From Escallonia rubra (taxonomy: Eukaryota > Streptophyta > Magnoliopsida > Escalloniales > Escalloniaceae): a DNA stretch of 64,000 nt. The notes under the pieces were generated by a model. It saw only the letters and a program-made list of their open reading frames with translations, did not search any database and was not told the origin of the DNA. A program made the translations under genes and the position numbers. Below are positions 33,271 through 46,112 of the stretch, piece by piece (the stretch's first letter is position 1; each line of letters opens with the position of its first letter). The stretch is from positions 186,001-250,000 of the forward strand of contig JAVXUO010000187.1 of the NCBI GenBank assembly GCA_033065855.1, read 5' to 3'.

Positions 33271-34752
33271 TTAGAGCTGAGCCAAATGGGAGATGTCAAC
33301 TGGACACGTGTTATATGGAGATGCATCATTATATGCTCTTCTTGAAACGAACACATTCAGTCTCTCCGAAATATGGAATGCATCCCAGAAGAGGTATTGA
33401 TACCTGTTATGGCGTGGAACTTGGTTAGAAGTACATTGTCCAGTGATAGACAATGCGTTGCAGCACTGATTGTTCATGCCTACAATACCTGAAAGTTTTG
33501 TATGCGTTACAATTACACACTTTCTCCAAAAAGAGACAAACATTTGTACGTGGATTGTTCACATGAAAGAAAGTTCTTTATGTACTAGATGGATTACTTA
33601 CAATTAGAATGCACTAAAACTGCACCATATTTCTCCAAGACAATGTTGTACTTCAGCATCTTATTATTCCTATTATTTATAAATCTAGACCATATGTTTA
33701 TGTTAACAATATAGCATATTCAGGGTCGAATCCTAGTTGTTTTCCACGTTACTGGCAGACTATTCGACGCATCATTTAAGTCCATTGGAATTAAATGATT
33801 ATTAATGCCTTAACGGGTTATTTAATTGGCAAGAGACTTGATCAAAGTTGACAAAAGTGTCTACTTATCACAACTCTTGAGGACAATTAAATTTTGTTTT
33901 TATAAGAACTAAATCTCAAAAAAATTGATCAGTATATCATTGTTTTAGATGCATGTATCAGACGATGACATAACATTCAAGGTAAACTTAAAGTCAGAGC
34001 CTTCTGTACTACAGAGCGTTGTGGTACCTACCAACAGAAGAAAGATATATCGATGAAATGCTAGAAGTGTTTATATAGGTAAAATTAGAATCAGATAGAT
34101 TTTTATTGAGGTCATCAACAAGTAGTTTAAATCTGTCGTTGAAGGGTTGGACGACATTGTTGATCATCTCCACGCAGGCAGAAGATGCATTTACCCTGAC
34201 CGTTGCTAACTTATATGGAATGCAACCGAGTTGGCCAAGTCCAAATAAGGCCACTTTTCTTGCCCCCAAGGTTTTATAAAATCTGTATCGAGAAAGAAGA
34301 TATAGCCGTTAGAGTCTCTTTATAAAACAGCCTTAATTATGAATTAAAGATGTGACATCCATTCTTTTATGGTTTGTACAAAGTGAGAAACCTTCTGAAA
34401 GATAGGCAATAAAGTCTTGCCATCGTACATGTTTACTTTTAAAGGGACTTGGGCGGTAACACGTATCTAAAACAATAAAACCAAGATTGAAGTTGTAAAC
34501 CTCACCCTTAGTTGCTGAGATTATTGTTGAATAAGAGTCACTGCATACTCGTCGGGCGATTGAATGCGACTTGTAGGGTAGAATTGTGGGAAAAAATTAT
34601 TTGTTTAAGTAATCGTTATTGCCGATTACAACTATGTAAATGCACTTGCTTAGGTACTCTTTAGTAAAAATGATATTTCCTTGTAACAAAGCAACTCTTG
34701 AAATCGTGATCACGTGATTGACTAATTGCACATCGAAGATGATCCGATCACA
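33271..34752 (-). pseudogene. GDSL esterase/lipase pseudogene D, exons 3-5
   Basis: Exon 3 is 34752-34506, exon 4 34282-34032 and exon 5 33488-33271. Exon 3 has one extra base and a frameshift just after GNNDYLNK, then an in-frame stop before the SQQLR-like end. The start of exon 4 is shifted by one base. Exon 4 otherwise reads GARKVALFGLGQLGCIPYKL, and exon 5 is open with YLFWDAFHISE (Asp and His kept) and ends DISHLAQL. Exons 1-2 are not next to it; the nearest candidates are at 39098-40169 (E), beyond about 4.3 kb of inserted repeats. D and E may therefore be halves of one dead gene. Confidence 0.75.
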
Positions 34753-34754
34753 CT

Positions 34755-37270
34755 GTGAAGAAGTAAGATTACAACATTATAGAGCAGGCCTAATGTGATA
34801 TACAACAATGAGTCCCATGTGTCGTCCAAAGAAAAGAAAACAAGATTACTTGTCACCAACAATATGACTAGGGATAATACTCCTAAACCCCTTGAGGTTA
34901 TGGAGTGTTCACAACCTATCCTGGTCACACCCAAGGGCCCACTAGGGGTCCCATTTTACACGAACATGTCGACACAGTCAACGGTCTTTTTTTCAACGCA
35001 TTGAATCGGTCAAAGTGCGCACACCCAAGTCACGTGTGTTTTTCTATCCACACGCCTCGTGCGCAACTTAGTCGCCAATTATTTCACGTTAGCGTGACTC
35101 ACGGTAGCATAATCGTCGAGTCGCGACCATCCGAACACCTTTTCACCAAAAACATCAGCCGACGATGCAACCGAAGCAACGGGGTCAAGGGGCAAAGGCC
35201 TTGGCCTACCCCATGGGGTCGACCTCGACCTCCCATGGGGCTTGGCCTTGGCCTCCCCCCCCCCCCCCGCCCCCTCTCAAGTTGCCCACTTCCTTTGCGA
35301 TGCCCACTTTCGTGCGTGGCAACATGATCGTCATACCTCAACCACCCAACTACTCGTTGTCCACCAAAACACCAACCGTCGGCGTGCCCAAAAACCCCCC
35401 AAAGGAGGGGAAGTGGCCTTGGCCTCCCCTTTGAAGGAGGCCCTTGGCCTTGGCCACCCCCTGGGGTTGGCCTCGGCCTCCCATGGGGGTTGGCCTTGGC
35501 CTTCCCCCAAAATTTGGCCTTCGACCTCCCCTTCCACGCGCACTTGTCTTACCGGGGTTTTGCGTCTTCGCGATGCTTACCAATTCTTACACATCAACCT
35601 CGCGACATCCGACATCCGTCACCTGTGGTCGCGCACCGTCTTCGCGATGCCCATCGCCCAAAGTCGGGCGCTACCACCGAGTGACCTTTCGCCGACGGCT
35701 GCATACCATCACTCCCAACTTTGTCATTACTAAAGATCGCATTTATTATTTTGGTATAACATACACACTTGGCTCACACCCCGTCTTTGGGACACTTGAC
35801 GCGCGCCCGTGAGCCGTCTCCGCGACGGTCGTCGCGGCACCCGTGCGCCACTTCCATAACATGTGCCCCCAACACCAGGTATTTTCTCACGACAGTCGTC
35901 ACCGCGTCTGTGTGCCACTTCCATAACATGTGTCTCAGGCACCATGTATTGTCTCACGACGGTCGTCGCCGCTCCCGTGCGCCACTCCCATAACATGTGC
36001 CCCCGACACCAGGTATTGTCTCGCGACGGTCGTTGCCGCGCCCGTGCGCCACTTTCATGACATGTGCCCCCGGCACCAGATATTGTCTCGCGATGGTTGT
36101 CGTTGCGCCCATGCGCCATAATCAATGTCTCATGTCGTTAGCATCGCGCTCATGCACCACAATCAATGTCTCTTGCAGTTGACATCGTGCCCATGCACCA
36201 CAATCATGTCTGGTGCTGTAGGCATCGCGCCTATGCGCCACAATCATGTTACATGCCTCCGAGCACCACACTCATTCACCACACCATGCGCCCCCGCCAT
36301 GGACGTGGAACATGCTTCGACCCACTCTTCGGAGTGTGCAGCATTCCGAAGGGCTTCACTCATAGTGCTCCGGCACCCTTCGCAACGAGATAGGCTCGTT
36401 ACCATAAAGCTATCGCGCGCCTGGGGTGACTTGCATGACACTAGGCACTAAGCTGCGACCATGTCCACTTACGTTACGGGTGATCATCGGTGCCCTCAAG
36501 ACAATGACCCTCGGGTCACTCCGGGATAGGAGCAAGTCTTTGGAGAGCATCGTGCCTAGTCCGCCTGGCAGTTGGTCACAGGCGCAACCTTCGCAGTTGT
36601 CAGGTTCTCTACGCGTCTCTTGAAGTACCTTTGTGGGATTCAGTAAGGGCTTGGACCGGTAGTTGGGGCAACGGGCTTACTCTGATCATGATGTCATGGT
36701 GTGGTCAATCTTCTCAGACAGGTGTATATACGCTATGTGGGGCAGGTAGCGCAAATTTGGGAACCAACAGTCCAACGGAAAACCGGTATTTTTGGACCCC
36801 CTAGTGACGTGTCACTCCCAGGGGACGACATGTGGCACTTGATGACACAGGCACGATGTTTCCTACAAATAGTGGACTTTTTGACTTATTCAAGGACTTT
36901 TTGGCTCATTCTCACAAAATCACTTTCTCACTCTAGAACTTGAGAGCTCTTGGATTCTAGAGAGAAAAACACAATTGGACTTAACGTTGGACATAACATT
37001 GGACCGTAGCATTGGACCCTGACTTGGACCTTGACTTGGACTGCCAACTATCGGCCATGTTCGTCTCAGCCTTGTCTCCGCAGCACTGCCATTCATCACG
37101 GCCTGTCTAGGAAGCCTTGCGCTCTGCCCTTACTCCACCCTCACTGTCTCTCACTTTGTACATCTTGAAGCTGACTCGGACTGCAGCCTTTTTGGCACCT
37201 CCACATATGTACGAACCCACTTTCCTTGGCATCAGGAAGTAATCTCAGTCTACTCCATTGATTTTGAAAA
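34755..37270. repeat. Unclassified GC-rich repeat block in D/E
   Basis: This block is much more GC-rich than its surroundings. It contains TTGGCCTTGGCCTCCC-like repeats with a C run (35190-35530), a 67-bp tandem array (35818-36118) and shorter degenerate units to 36250. From 36650 to 37130 it resembles an LTR 5' leader (short GGACTT/TTGGACC repeats) but I could not pair it with a second LTR. The long frames on both strands are composition artefacts. It lies where intron 2 of a D/E gene would be. Confidence 0.4.
35818..36118. repeat. 67-bp tandem repeat array
   Basis: The landmark CATAACATGTG (or CATGACATGTG) recurs at 35855, 35922, 35989 and 36056, exactly 67 bp apart. Each unit also contains a CACCAGGTATT-like block, GACGGTCGTCG and CCCGTGCGCCAC. 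Units of about 38 bp built from the same GCGCC-ATAATCAATGTCT material continue to about 36250. Confidence 0.9.
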
Positions 37271-38324
37271 GGGATAATTGCAAAAAAAAACACCTTCATG
37301 GTTTGGGCCATTTGCAAAAAAACTTCTTCTGTTACAAAAGTTGCATAAAGACACATGAAATTGCAAAGGTGTTGCACCATAAAATTTTCGTAACAGAATG
37401 ATAAAAATGTCTAAATTGCCCCTCTATATAAATTAGAATGGATAATTTATCATTTCTAATTTGTGACTTCCAAAGGCCCATTCCCCCTAATTGTAGATAT
37501 ATGGTTTTTTTTCTTTGATTGGTGTTGGTGTTGGTGGGTGCTTAAGGCTACTGGCAGCGGCAAGTGGCAGGGCTCGAGGCGGCGCAAGTGGGGATCGATG
37601 GGGCTGGCGGTGGCTTAGATGTTGATGATTTACCCGATTTGCGCAAACTTAGATCTAGGGTTTCAATCGCAAATTGTAATTTGAAACCCTGGATTTTAGT
37701 TTTGCGATTAGGGTTCGAATTGTTGGTGGCCTCAGCGGGATTAGGGTTTGATCTAAGTTTGTGCGAATTGTTGTGCGATTGGGTGGGCTGTTGGCGGTGA
37801 CGAGATTGGGTGCAGTATTGATTGTGCGATTGTTGTGCATTTGGGTGGGCTGTTGGCGGTGATGGGATTGGGTGTAGCAGTTGACAGAGGCGGGATTGGA
37901 TGAGGCAATGGTGGCGCCGGTTGTGGGTGGCGCAGGTAGAAGACAGGGTGGTGGAGGCGGGATTGTAAAGGGGCTTACACCGGCAACGCACGGTGATGGG
38001 GCTGGCGGTAGCGTAGACACACAAGGCTAGGGTGTGGTGGTGGCACCGGTTATGGGTGGCATTGGTGGCAAATGGGGGCGGTGGAATCGGAGAAGAAATT
38101 GGGACTTGTTTGGGAGAGATGGAGGGTGCTTTAGTCCTTTTAATGTATAAATTTTTACTAAAGGCATTTTTGAAGAGAGTGAAGAGCACGCGTCGTTAAT
38201 TTAGATGACTTCTCTAACAGTTACAACAAAATAAGCACTATAGGGAGGATTTTGCAACTTTTATAACAAAAGGGGTCTTTTTGCAAATAGTCCAAACCAC
38301 GATGGTATTTTTTGCAATTATCCC
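37271..38324. mobile_element. Mutator-like element (MULE-4) in the D/E gap
   Basis: The left end is GGGATAATTGCAAAAAA and the right end TTTTTTGCAATTATCCC. Inverted similarity continues inward for about 150 bp with TGGTTTGG and TTGCAAAAA blocks. A perfect 9-bp TSD, TTTTGAAAA, lies at 37262-37270 and 38325-38333. The interior (37550-38060) is GC-rich, with AGGGTTTCAATCGC and GATTAGGGTTTGA stretches like a plant 5' leader, which suggests captured host sequence that I cannot identify. It has no transposase. Confidence 0.85.
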
Positions 38325-38339
38325 TTTTGAAAATGCTAC

Positions 38340-38640
38340 TTGTCGTCCAAAAGGTAAAAAAATTGCAACATATATTTCCCTCTGTTTTAACACCATATAT
38401 ATTCTGTACGTTTTTTGCTTATGTGAGAATACCATATTTTTAAAATTGTCACTATCGGGTGTTTCCTTTGCCATATTTTCCCCTATTTCCTTCATTTCTT
38501 TTTCCATGTTCTTATCTTCTTTTAATCACTATCACCATTAGCAGCGGATCAACATGTGCGTGCACGCGCGCGCGTATGTGTACGTGCATGAGCGCATGTT
38601 TGTGAGTGTGTGCGTGTGTGTGTGCGCATGCAGATTCACT
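38340..38640 (+). repeat. Dispersed repeat, copy 2, with alternating Pu/Py tract
   Basis: It matches 19165-19480 in landmark order. It ends in about 90 bp of alternating purine/pyrimidine (GTGCGTGCACGCGCGCGCGT and so on), a composition that favours left-handed DNA. Confidence 0.45.
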
Positions 38641-39097
38641 ACTTTTCACCAACAATATGACTTTTGAGAATATGGTTTCATATCGGTAATAAACGACACT
38701 TCCATATATGAGTCTTGTAAAGCTTCCACAGTTTGCGTCTACCAAGCTAGAGCTGGCAAACATAATGTGGTTGTAGTCTTTCACTCCCTCACTCCAAATA
38801 TCTCGCCCCTCGTGAAACTGAAACCTGTAACCTTGTAAAAAAAAAGGAAAGGCCTTCATGACTCACTGAGTGCTGACCAAGGATGTCGTATTTTATAAGG
38901 TTCTTAGTGGATCATTTCAACATGATAAAATCAACCCTTCAACTAGATTGTTTGACATGGCTGGTCAAATTGATCTTTGGAAACTTTACTGTGTTTAGCT
39001 CGTTGTGATCTAGCTAGAGGCCTCATATACGTTAATAGCATTTTTTCTTCTTTGTGCACGTAAAATGCTACTTATACCACTTGTACTCCACTTCCAC

Positions 39098-40169
39098 CAT
39101 GAAATACCAACCGCCCCTTATCCATATATAATTGACACCTCTAAGGATATCGTGGCCTCCTGCAGTTGCAAAGGGTGTCTGTCAGGGGCGGAACTTGCTC
39201 ATGACCAAGGGGGCCATGGCACCCCCCAAACTTTTGGGAATTTTTTTGTAATTCTTTAAATAATAGTTAATTCTTATTTAATATATTAAAAAAATTATCA
39301 TTAGTTCTTCCTTTTTTTTAGTTTAAATTTCTTATAGTATGTTAACGTATACGTGACTATTGTACTCATAAAATTAGTATCACATTAGTAGTACATCTAT
39401 ACCGTAAGAGTTAAACTTCTTTCTTACAAGATTAGTAATTCGTTGGTGACAAACCTTACCAAGTTAAATAAATCAATATGAATAATAAAATAAAATGACT
39501 GGTAGTCAAATAAGTAATTTATTCTACATTTAAATCACTATATTGAACGAGCAATTTCGGCAATATATGAAGATGGTCAAAAATTAACTCCGAAAAAAGA
39601 TGGATGATGATTTTCTCACGGATTCTTTGGTTTTGCACATTGAGAGACATACTGTATAGACGTTTACTATAAGCTCGATCATTGATGATTTGTGATTATA
39701 AAAAATGTCGAGTTTCACTTTGACCATCCATGTATAGAGTTATTTTTCTTATGTTTAATTTTTCTTGTTTTGTGAAACCTTAATGAATTATCGATCTCTA
39801 ATTTTAATATTTTTGATTTTTAATGTTTTATGTGAAGTTGAACTTTCTTAATTCTTTTATATTAGCCATCGATTTTTTTAATGCCTTTTTGGCCCCCCAC
39901 AAGTTGATTTTCTCGATCCGCCCCTGGTGTCTGTTGTATTTCGACCATTAGTACTTCAAAATGGTCCATGACGGAAATTTTGATCCCATAAGGTGGGAAG
40001 TTCGCCTTCACGTAATTGCAAGTCCATTATTGTTGTCACTGTCGACTAACGAGTCTATGAAAACGTAGTAACAAGGCGCTTGTCGTTCACCACTAACAAA
40101 TATTTGCAACTCCAAAATAGACAACAACAATAGGGACATCATGAACCATGGCTTAGCCCCACATGACAT
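39098..40169 (-). pseudogene. GDSL esterase/lipase pseudogene E, exons 1-2
   Basis: Exon 1 starts at 40169 (MSCGAKPWFMMSLLLL, signal peptide). It is clearly damaged: the GDSL motif reads FIDSLVDSDNNN, so the Gly before the nucleophile is lost, and a frameshift with stop follows LAIT. The exon then runs to TNGRNT near 39945 and is joined straight to an exon 2 remnant (PFATA...ILRGVNY, about 39182-39098). Intron 1 and about 15 codons are missing, and a stop follows VNYI. A hAT element splits the junction. E shares its N-terminus with G and may belong with D. Confidence 0.75.
39183..39926. mobile_element. Non-autonomous hAT element in pseudogene E
   Basis: The ends are CAGGGGCGGA and TCCGCCCCTG, a perfect 10-bp TIR. 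A perfect 8-bp direct repeat, GTGTCTGT, flanks it (39175-39182 and 39927-39934). CAGGG termini with an 8-bp TSD identify the hAT superfamily. The 744-bp interior is AT-rich and has no transposase. Confidence 0.9.
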
Positions 40170-41448
40170 AGCAACAAGAAAGTAGCCAAGAATGATGGTT
40201 AAGGCTGGAAGTTGAAGGCAACTGAAGAAATGTACGTATATATAGGAGGAAAAGAAGAAGTAATGCTTTACTATGAGGCCTAACAGGTTATAGCAGCTGG
40301 GACTGGAAAAGTTCGCACCAAATGCTATTAGCATTTAGCTATATTACCTTTCCTTAGGGAACTCTTGAGAATTGTAGTACATGATTGCCATCCTAAGTCT
40401 AAAGCCTCGTCCCTAGGCATTTTTCATTTTTAACTTTCAATTTAAATGAAAATAATGACCAGTATTTTGCTGTATCAATTATATTTTATGTAGCTATTGT
40501 TAGGCAAATAGGTACAAATATTGTCAAAAATGCATAATTTTCCCATCGTTTAATTTCAAAGAAGTGATGTAATCTTGTTTTTGGAGGAAAACACGGTAAC
40601 CGTATAACTTATGTCACAGTCAAATTGAGAAAACAATGTAAGAAATGAAAATCGAGAAACACAAAAATGAAATAGTAACATACATGACATGTGCTACTCC
40701 CGACGAAATACCAAACCCATCGTTCAATTTTTATTCACCAAGTATCACCGATCAACTTGCATGCAATGTACTAGTGCCAAGTTTTAGCTTTCCTCTAGCT
40801 CATGAGTCATGACAATTTGTTGCTAGCCGAAAACTTGCTGTTGATCAAAATCCAAAAGTTTCTCTCTATGAAATTAACTAGCAGAGACAAATAGAATCAA
40901 ACGGTTTGCTCTGGTATCTTGATGACTTTTTCTATAGTTTGAAAATAATTTGATTCTCTCACGAGTAAGGTAGACGTAAAAATGTAAGGAGAATTTCACA
41001 ACTTAGGCAATCGAATAAATTGCATCACAAAACTATACCAAAGAATCTGCCAGTTCAACTGGTAAAGTTCGGTTGAGTTTTGTCTTGCACTTTATCAGGA
41101 TCAAGTGGACCAAAAACAAATCAATATCAAAAAAGAAATATAAAAGAAATGGCTTGTCTCGAACAATATATAATTGCAACACATATAAGTAGGAAACAAG
41201 AAGGCTCTTCATTAAAATTGTAATAGTGCAGTATCACATCTCTCAAACCAATTACACCAAAATCACAACAATAACCTAGTGATGCATATGAAAAGACCTT
41301 ATTGGCATTTCAGCTCACTATGATTTCTTGGGAACTACTTAAAGTATATATGACTTTGAACACTTGACAGAAGGGGGGGGAAAGATACAAGTAAATAGTA
41401 TGATTAATTTCATCTCATATATTGGGCCAACACATATTATTTTGATCT
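40170..41448. other. Spacer between E and F
   Basis: The promoter of E with TATA box CTATATATACG on the minus strand (40235-40245) is followed by AT-rich spacer and the 3' flank of F. It is colinear with 50239-51280. No gene is seen. Confidence 0.4.
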
Positions 41449-44359
41449 TCAAAGTTGAGCTAGACGGCGAATATCAACAGGGTAAGAATCCGATGAAGAC
41501 TCAGCGCTGTAAGATCTCCTTCCTACGATGATATTTGCAGCTTCCGATGGGTGAAAAGCATCCCAAAACAGATATGCGTCCCTATCTTGGCAAGGAGTTT
41601 GAAATGGAAGACAAGTAATTTGCCCATTGTTCCTCCCTACACCACAGCACCCCGCATTCGTAACGCTGAAACCTAAGAGTTCAAATATAACACATGTAAG
41701 TCAGTATCAAAAGTAAGGTGACAACATACATTTGTCCTATTAAGTTAAGCTTTTAGGTCGAGTTGCGTCCCCCCCTTTTTCGTAGGTTGTCTTGTTCAAC
41801 ACGGGAAGGATTCAACCAAACGTTAAAAGAAAACCCGACAATGTTGTGACAAGAATGAGAGTGTATATGTACCGAAAGATGAAGGGTTGCTTATGATGTC
41901 TTGGAAGATCCCATAGGCATTAATGAAGATGGCTTTGGCGTCAGGGAGATTGTTGTTAAGGTCGTCAACAAGAGATTTGAGTCTGGTGTTAAACATCTGA
42001 TTTGCATCATTGATTCTTTGGACACATGTTGAGCCATCTTGGCTGTTTTGGGCCAGTGAGTTTGGGCTGCATCCGATCTGGCCCACCCCGATCAAGACCA
42101 ATTTCCTTGCTCCATAGTTGTACAAAGTCTGAAATACACAAGAAGAGCTTTAATTTGTATACCAAAATAAACTCGGTTGTAATATTTTTTTTGGGAGCGT
42201 CTATTTTCACAATGTTATACCCGTTCGTTCAGGCCCTCATTTGTCACTACTAATGCATTAGAGACAATTCACTATAATATTCAGTGACCAAACGAGATAG
42301 GCACTAGCATGTAAGAGTGTGGAACTAGACATTCCTTGACTCTTCTTTTTTTCCCTCTTTCAAAATTTGTCATTACTATTTACCGTTGGGAAGCAATGAG
42401 CCAGGATTATTTATAAATAAAAAATTTGACCATTCTGTACAGAGTCAGAGCTGACTATTTTTGGTTTTAAAATTTACAATGTTAATTATTTTTATCTTAA
42501 AAAAATGAAAAGTAAAGAAAGAGTCTGTCATTTCAGTTACTTACCCTGATTTGCTGAGAATATTGCTGAACAAGAACATCAGCATATTGTGCAGGCGTAT
42601 ACTGCCGGCTAGTTGGGTAGTTCTGAGGCATGAAATAGTTGTTAAGGTAATCATTGCTGCCCATCCCAAGTGAGTAGATGCACTTGCTGAGATAATTTGC
42701 AGCAGAGTCTTCATCCCCCAGTATGTTCACCACCTGTGATACTGTGGTTTTGTAGTTACTTATCTGCCCACCAAAACTAATCCGAGCTCCCTGGATACAC
42801 GAAGAATCATCAGCAATCATCAGTGTTATGCTTGTTTGTTTTACTTAAATTCTTATTTTTCATTATTGGGCTACGATTTTCGTTTAGAGTGCCGAAGGAG
42901 TCGAGCAAAATGAACTTAATTAGTTGGTGTCGGTTTGAGTAAAGACGACTCCTCAAGATCAACTAGTGAGATAGACGAGTCAAGGTTGAGCGCGTCTTAA
43001 AGTTTGTTACAATGTATGTCACGGAAAAAACATTGTTCCAGTTTACTGAGCTGGAAAAAATAAACAAAACCATAAAAAAGGGTTGATAATGGCTGTGTTA
43101 TATATGAAGAAATTTTTTTTTTTGAAAAATTGATATTTTTGAAATAGGGTCTTTGCTAAATTGGTATTTTCGAAAAATTCAAGAAATTGGTATTTTCGAA
43201 ATAGGGTCTTTGCTAGAGGGAGAATTACCAACTGGCGGCCAGTTTCGTCTCTAATCCCAGCAGCTGCAGATGCATAGTTCACTCCTTTCATTATGTCTTC
43301 ACCGCTTGCAGTTGCATAAGGAGGAATGTAATCATCAAACCCCAGAAGCTCAGCTGTAAAAGAAAAGGCAAATATTTGGGGTGCTCAGATACTTTTCCTC
43401 GACATTCATAAGCTTGATTTAGCTCTTAAAAGGTGGATTACACTATTTCTACAAATTAGGAAACGCTTAGTACAATTTTTCATGTGGTGACCTAGGATCT
43501 TATACTGTATAATACTTCTGTTGTGGTAAAAAAATATCACTAAATGCATTTCAGAGACAAAAGATTGTTACTAGAGATCTTATACGACAAATTACTTTTA
43601 GTGACAGTACTTTACCACTAAAATTATTACAGCAAATAGGTTATACCGTAGACGATACTTATCCGTTAGAAGTTAATAACCAGGTCAACCATACTTCATA
43701 GCTATTATCATGATATGCTAAATTGATGTGAGATTCACGTGCCATCTCCTATGGCAGATCTACTTTTCAGGATAACCAATAATAACCGCTATGTGTATTT
43801 TGAGAAAATAAAAGCATTATTGCCACTAAATATGCCTGTGCCACATACTAGTTTATGGCAAATTCTTGTTTTAGATCCATCAAAGTTCAATAATATTCCC
43901 TACCATTCCATGACTTCTCATGCATAATCAAACTGAACCAACCTAGACAAATAAAATATTTCTTACAATAATCAGCCACCCCATGGATATATAAATTTTG
44001 GCATGCACTATAGTTGCAGATAGCATGTTCGACCTTAATGGCATCATTATTTACGTAAAAACATCAAAAAAGAATGTTGGAGTTAGTTATCAAGAGTAAG
44101 AGAACTCACCAATGACATCAACCGTAGTTTTGCCGTTGGAAAACCTTCCGGTTGGACCAGCGGAGAAGTCAATCCCATAAGGCCGGTAATTGGCTCTAGC
44201 CAACGACGCGATATTGTTATTGTTACCATTGTCGACCAGTGAATCACCGAAAATGAAGTAACAAGGAACTTGAGGTTGCGCTCGAGCTGCAAACGGCGAG
44301 TTCAGCACCATCGCCACCACCACAAATGCGACCAGCCACTTCTTCAAGTCACCACCCAT
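41449..44359 (-). CDS. GDSL esterase/lipase F, intact, 366 aa
   Basis: Exons are 44359-44110, 43353-43229, 42790-42545, 42128-41873 and 41672-41449 (250, 125, 246, 256 and 224 bp), with GT-AG borders and one open frame of 1,101 bp. Residues 1-27 are a signal peptide (MGGDLKKWLVAFVVVAMVLN to ARA). Block I FGDSLVDNGNNNN has the nucleophile Ser40, block II GVNYASAAAGI, block III GSNDYLNNYF (Asn171), and block V FWDAFHPSE gives Asp330 and His333. The Cys-rich GCCGVGRNNGQITC and the end DIRRLAQL are typical of this plant GDSL subgroup. It should be a secreted ester hydrolase; the substrate is unknown. It is a recent tandem copy of H. Intron 2 carries a duplicated stretch of about 60 bp (43110-43215, GGTATTTTCGAAATAGGGTC) close to the exon 2 donor. 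Confidence 0.9.
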
Positions 44360-44470
44360 TGTCCCAGAAAGCAAGAATGGAGCTTTAGGACCAAATTAAG
44401 ATGCAAAGGTGAGTTGTGAAGCTTTAAGAGTGCTGGTACTTGTGATGAAATTAAAAGCTGGGATAGGAGT

Positions 44471-44480
44471 GTATTTATAG
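44471..44480 (-). promoter_or_regulatory. TATA box of GDSL F
   Basis: CTATAAATAC on the minus strand, about 115 bp before the start codon. It is conserved in sequence and position in H. Confidence 0.6.
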
Positions 44481-44719
44481 GAGGCAAAGTCATTATAAAA
44501 TTGGACCATGCAGTGTTCAATCTTTATGGTTTTACGGTTGAGAAGGTAGCTAGATGCATTGATTTCACGCGGATATAATGTGCCGATTGAATAGTGACTA
44601 GTGGGACTGCGGATAAGTGAGCCACGCTGAAACTTTGGTGTTACGCATTCAAATGCTTGGGAATCCGATCTGCAATTACAAGTATTATCTTCGACCCCAA
44701 ATTGTCATATCAGTTATAT

Positions 44720-44996
44720 ATTAGCGTCTTTTTTGAATATCAGCTTTTATGGATAACGAGTTCATACTCTTTGAAACTTATTACCAGTGCTAGTGTTTCG
44801 TTTTTGCCCTTATAATCTATGTCCGGCTATCAATTTTATGCTTTCCTAGAAAACTAGAAGTGATACTTGTTAGAATCAAAAAGTGCTTGGTTTGTGATAA
44901 GAATAATTAATGTGCATTCCATTAATTTATGCTTACCACAACTGACATGGGACGGAAGAAAATTGCATCCCAGATATTCAATTGGGACAGAGGGAG
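44720..44996. mobile_element. Stowaway-like MITE in the F promoter, damaged left end
   Basis: It is colinear with the MITE at 54388-54677. The right end GGGACAGAGGGAG followed by TA is intact. The left TIR, present in the H copy, has been deleted here. It lies about 360 bp upstream of the F start codon. Confidence 0.5.
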
Positions 44997-46112
44997 TAAA
45001 ACTTATGAACTACCTTGAAGAACTTACAACGATAAGAAATTGTATTATCTCAATTAAAGTTTGTACTGCTCCTGACCCTCTAGGTTAATAATAATAAGGC
45101 ATTTCAGTAACAAGTTAAAGACTTTTGCTCACGACTTCAGCTTTAAAAGTTATGTTACGTACACCCCTAGTTTGTTGATAATTGGGTGATTGTGTACAAT
45201 ATTCTTGCAGTTAGAAGCCTGCTAATCACAGAATGAGGAGGGCGTACGTACTGTTATTCCAGCAACTATTGTCTTGATAGGTTTTATTTGCTAAATACAG
45301 GTAACATTCTGCTCATATGTGCATAGTTGAACGGAGCGGGTAATTGAGATTAAATCCACACCTTCCTCGTTAAATTCGCACACATTGGTTGGTAAAAGGT
45401 GCATTAGCGGTACTTTATTCACCTTTGACTTTTGCACCGGCAGAAACTTACGAAAATGCAAAAATTACACCACTGTAAAGTGACTAGTTTGACTTCTGCG
45501 CTGATAAAATCGTATCTCATGAAGTCAACGTATTGACCTGGTCTGTCAATGAGAACCATGGCAACACCTTTTCTGGTCTGCAGCCTCCATTTTTCCCTTC
45601 CCATTATAATGCCTTGCAATAAAGGTAATGGGTCCCCTACTAGATTGAAATAGAGACAGACATGGTGGACTCTATGCAAGAACAAGTCTACCAACGGCCG
45701 ACGTTTGTGTGTGTGGGTGGGGGTGGGGGGTTGGGGAAACTCGAGGACTTCACTAAAAATTAAAATTTACTAAAGATAGGATGCTAAACAAATCTATAAA
45801 TGATGTGCCCATTAAAACAAAGATTATCCTTACAACATAACGAATACAAGTACGACAATGTACAGGATACTATCAATACAAGAGAGATCATATGAGAAAC
45901 TTGACAAAGATAAAAGAAAATGGCAAGTGCATTACAGACTCCATTTCTCTAAGCCTGGTTTGGTTTGTGGGTTTGACCACCCTTGCTCCGTTGTCTTTCT
46001 CTTCCCTTTAATTTATACTCTCTTGTTTGTAACCGTTTTTTCTATTTTGCAACCGTCTACTTCTACCTTTTTATCAAGAGCGGTTTATCAACTGTCATCA
46101 CCGGCTGCTTCC

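Noticed and set aside
34905..36451. Many overlapping Pro/Ala/Arg-rich ORFs on both strands
   Set aside because: They come from GC-rich simple and tandem repeats (GGCC-TTGG words, 67-bp units).
37548..38189. 213-codon His/Pro/Thr-rich minus-strand ORF
   Set aside because: Low-complexity composition within MULE-4, with no recognisable domain and frames open on both strands for the same reason.
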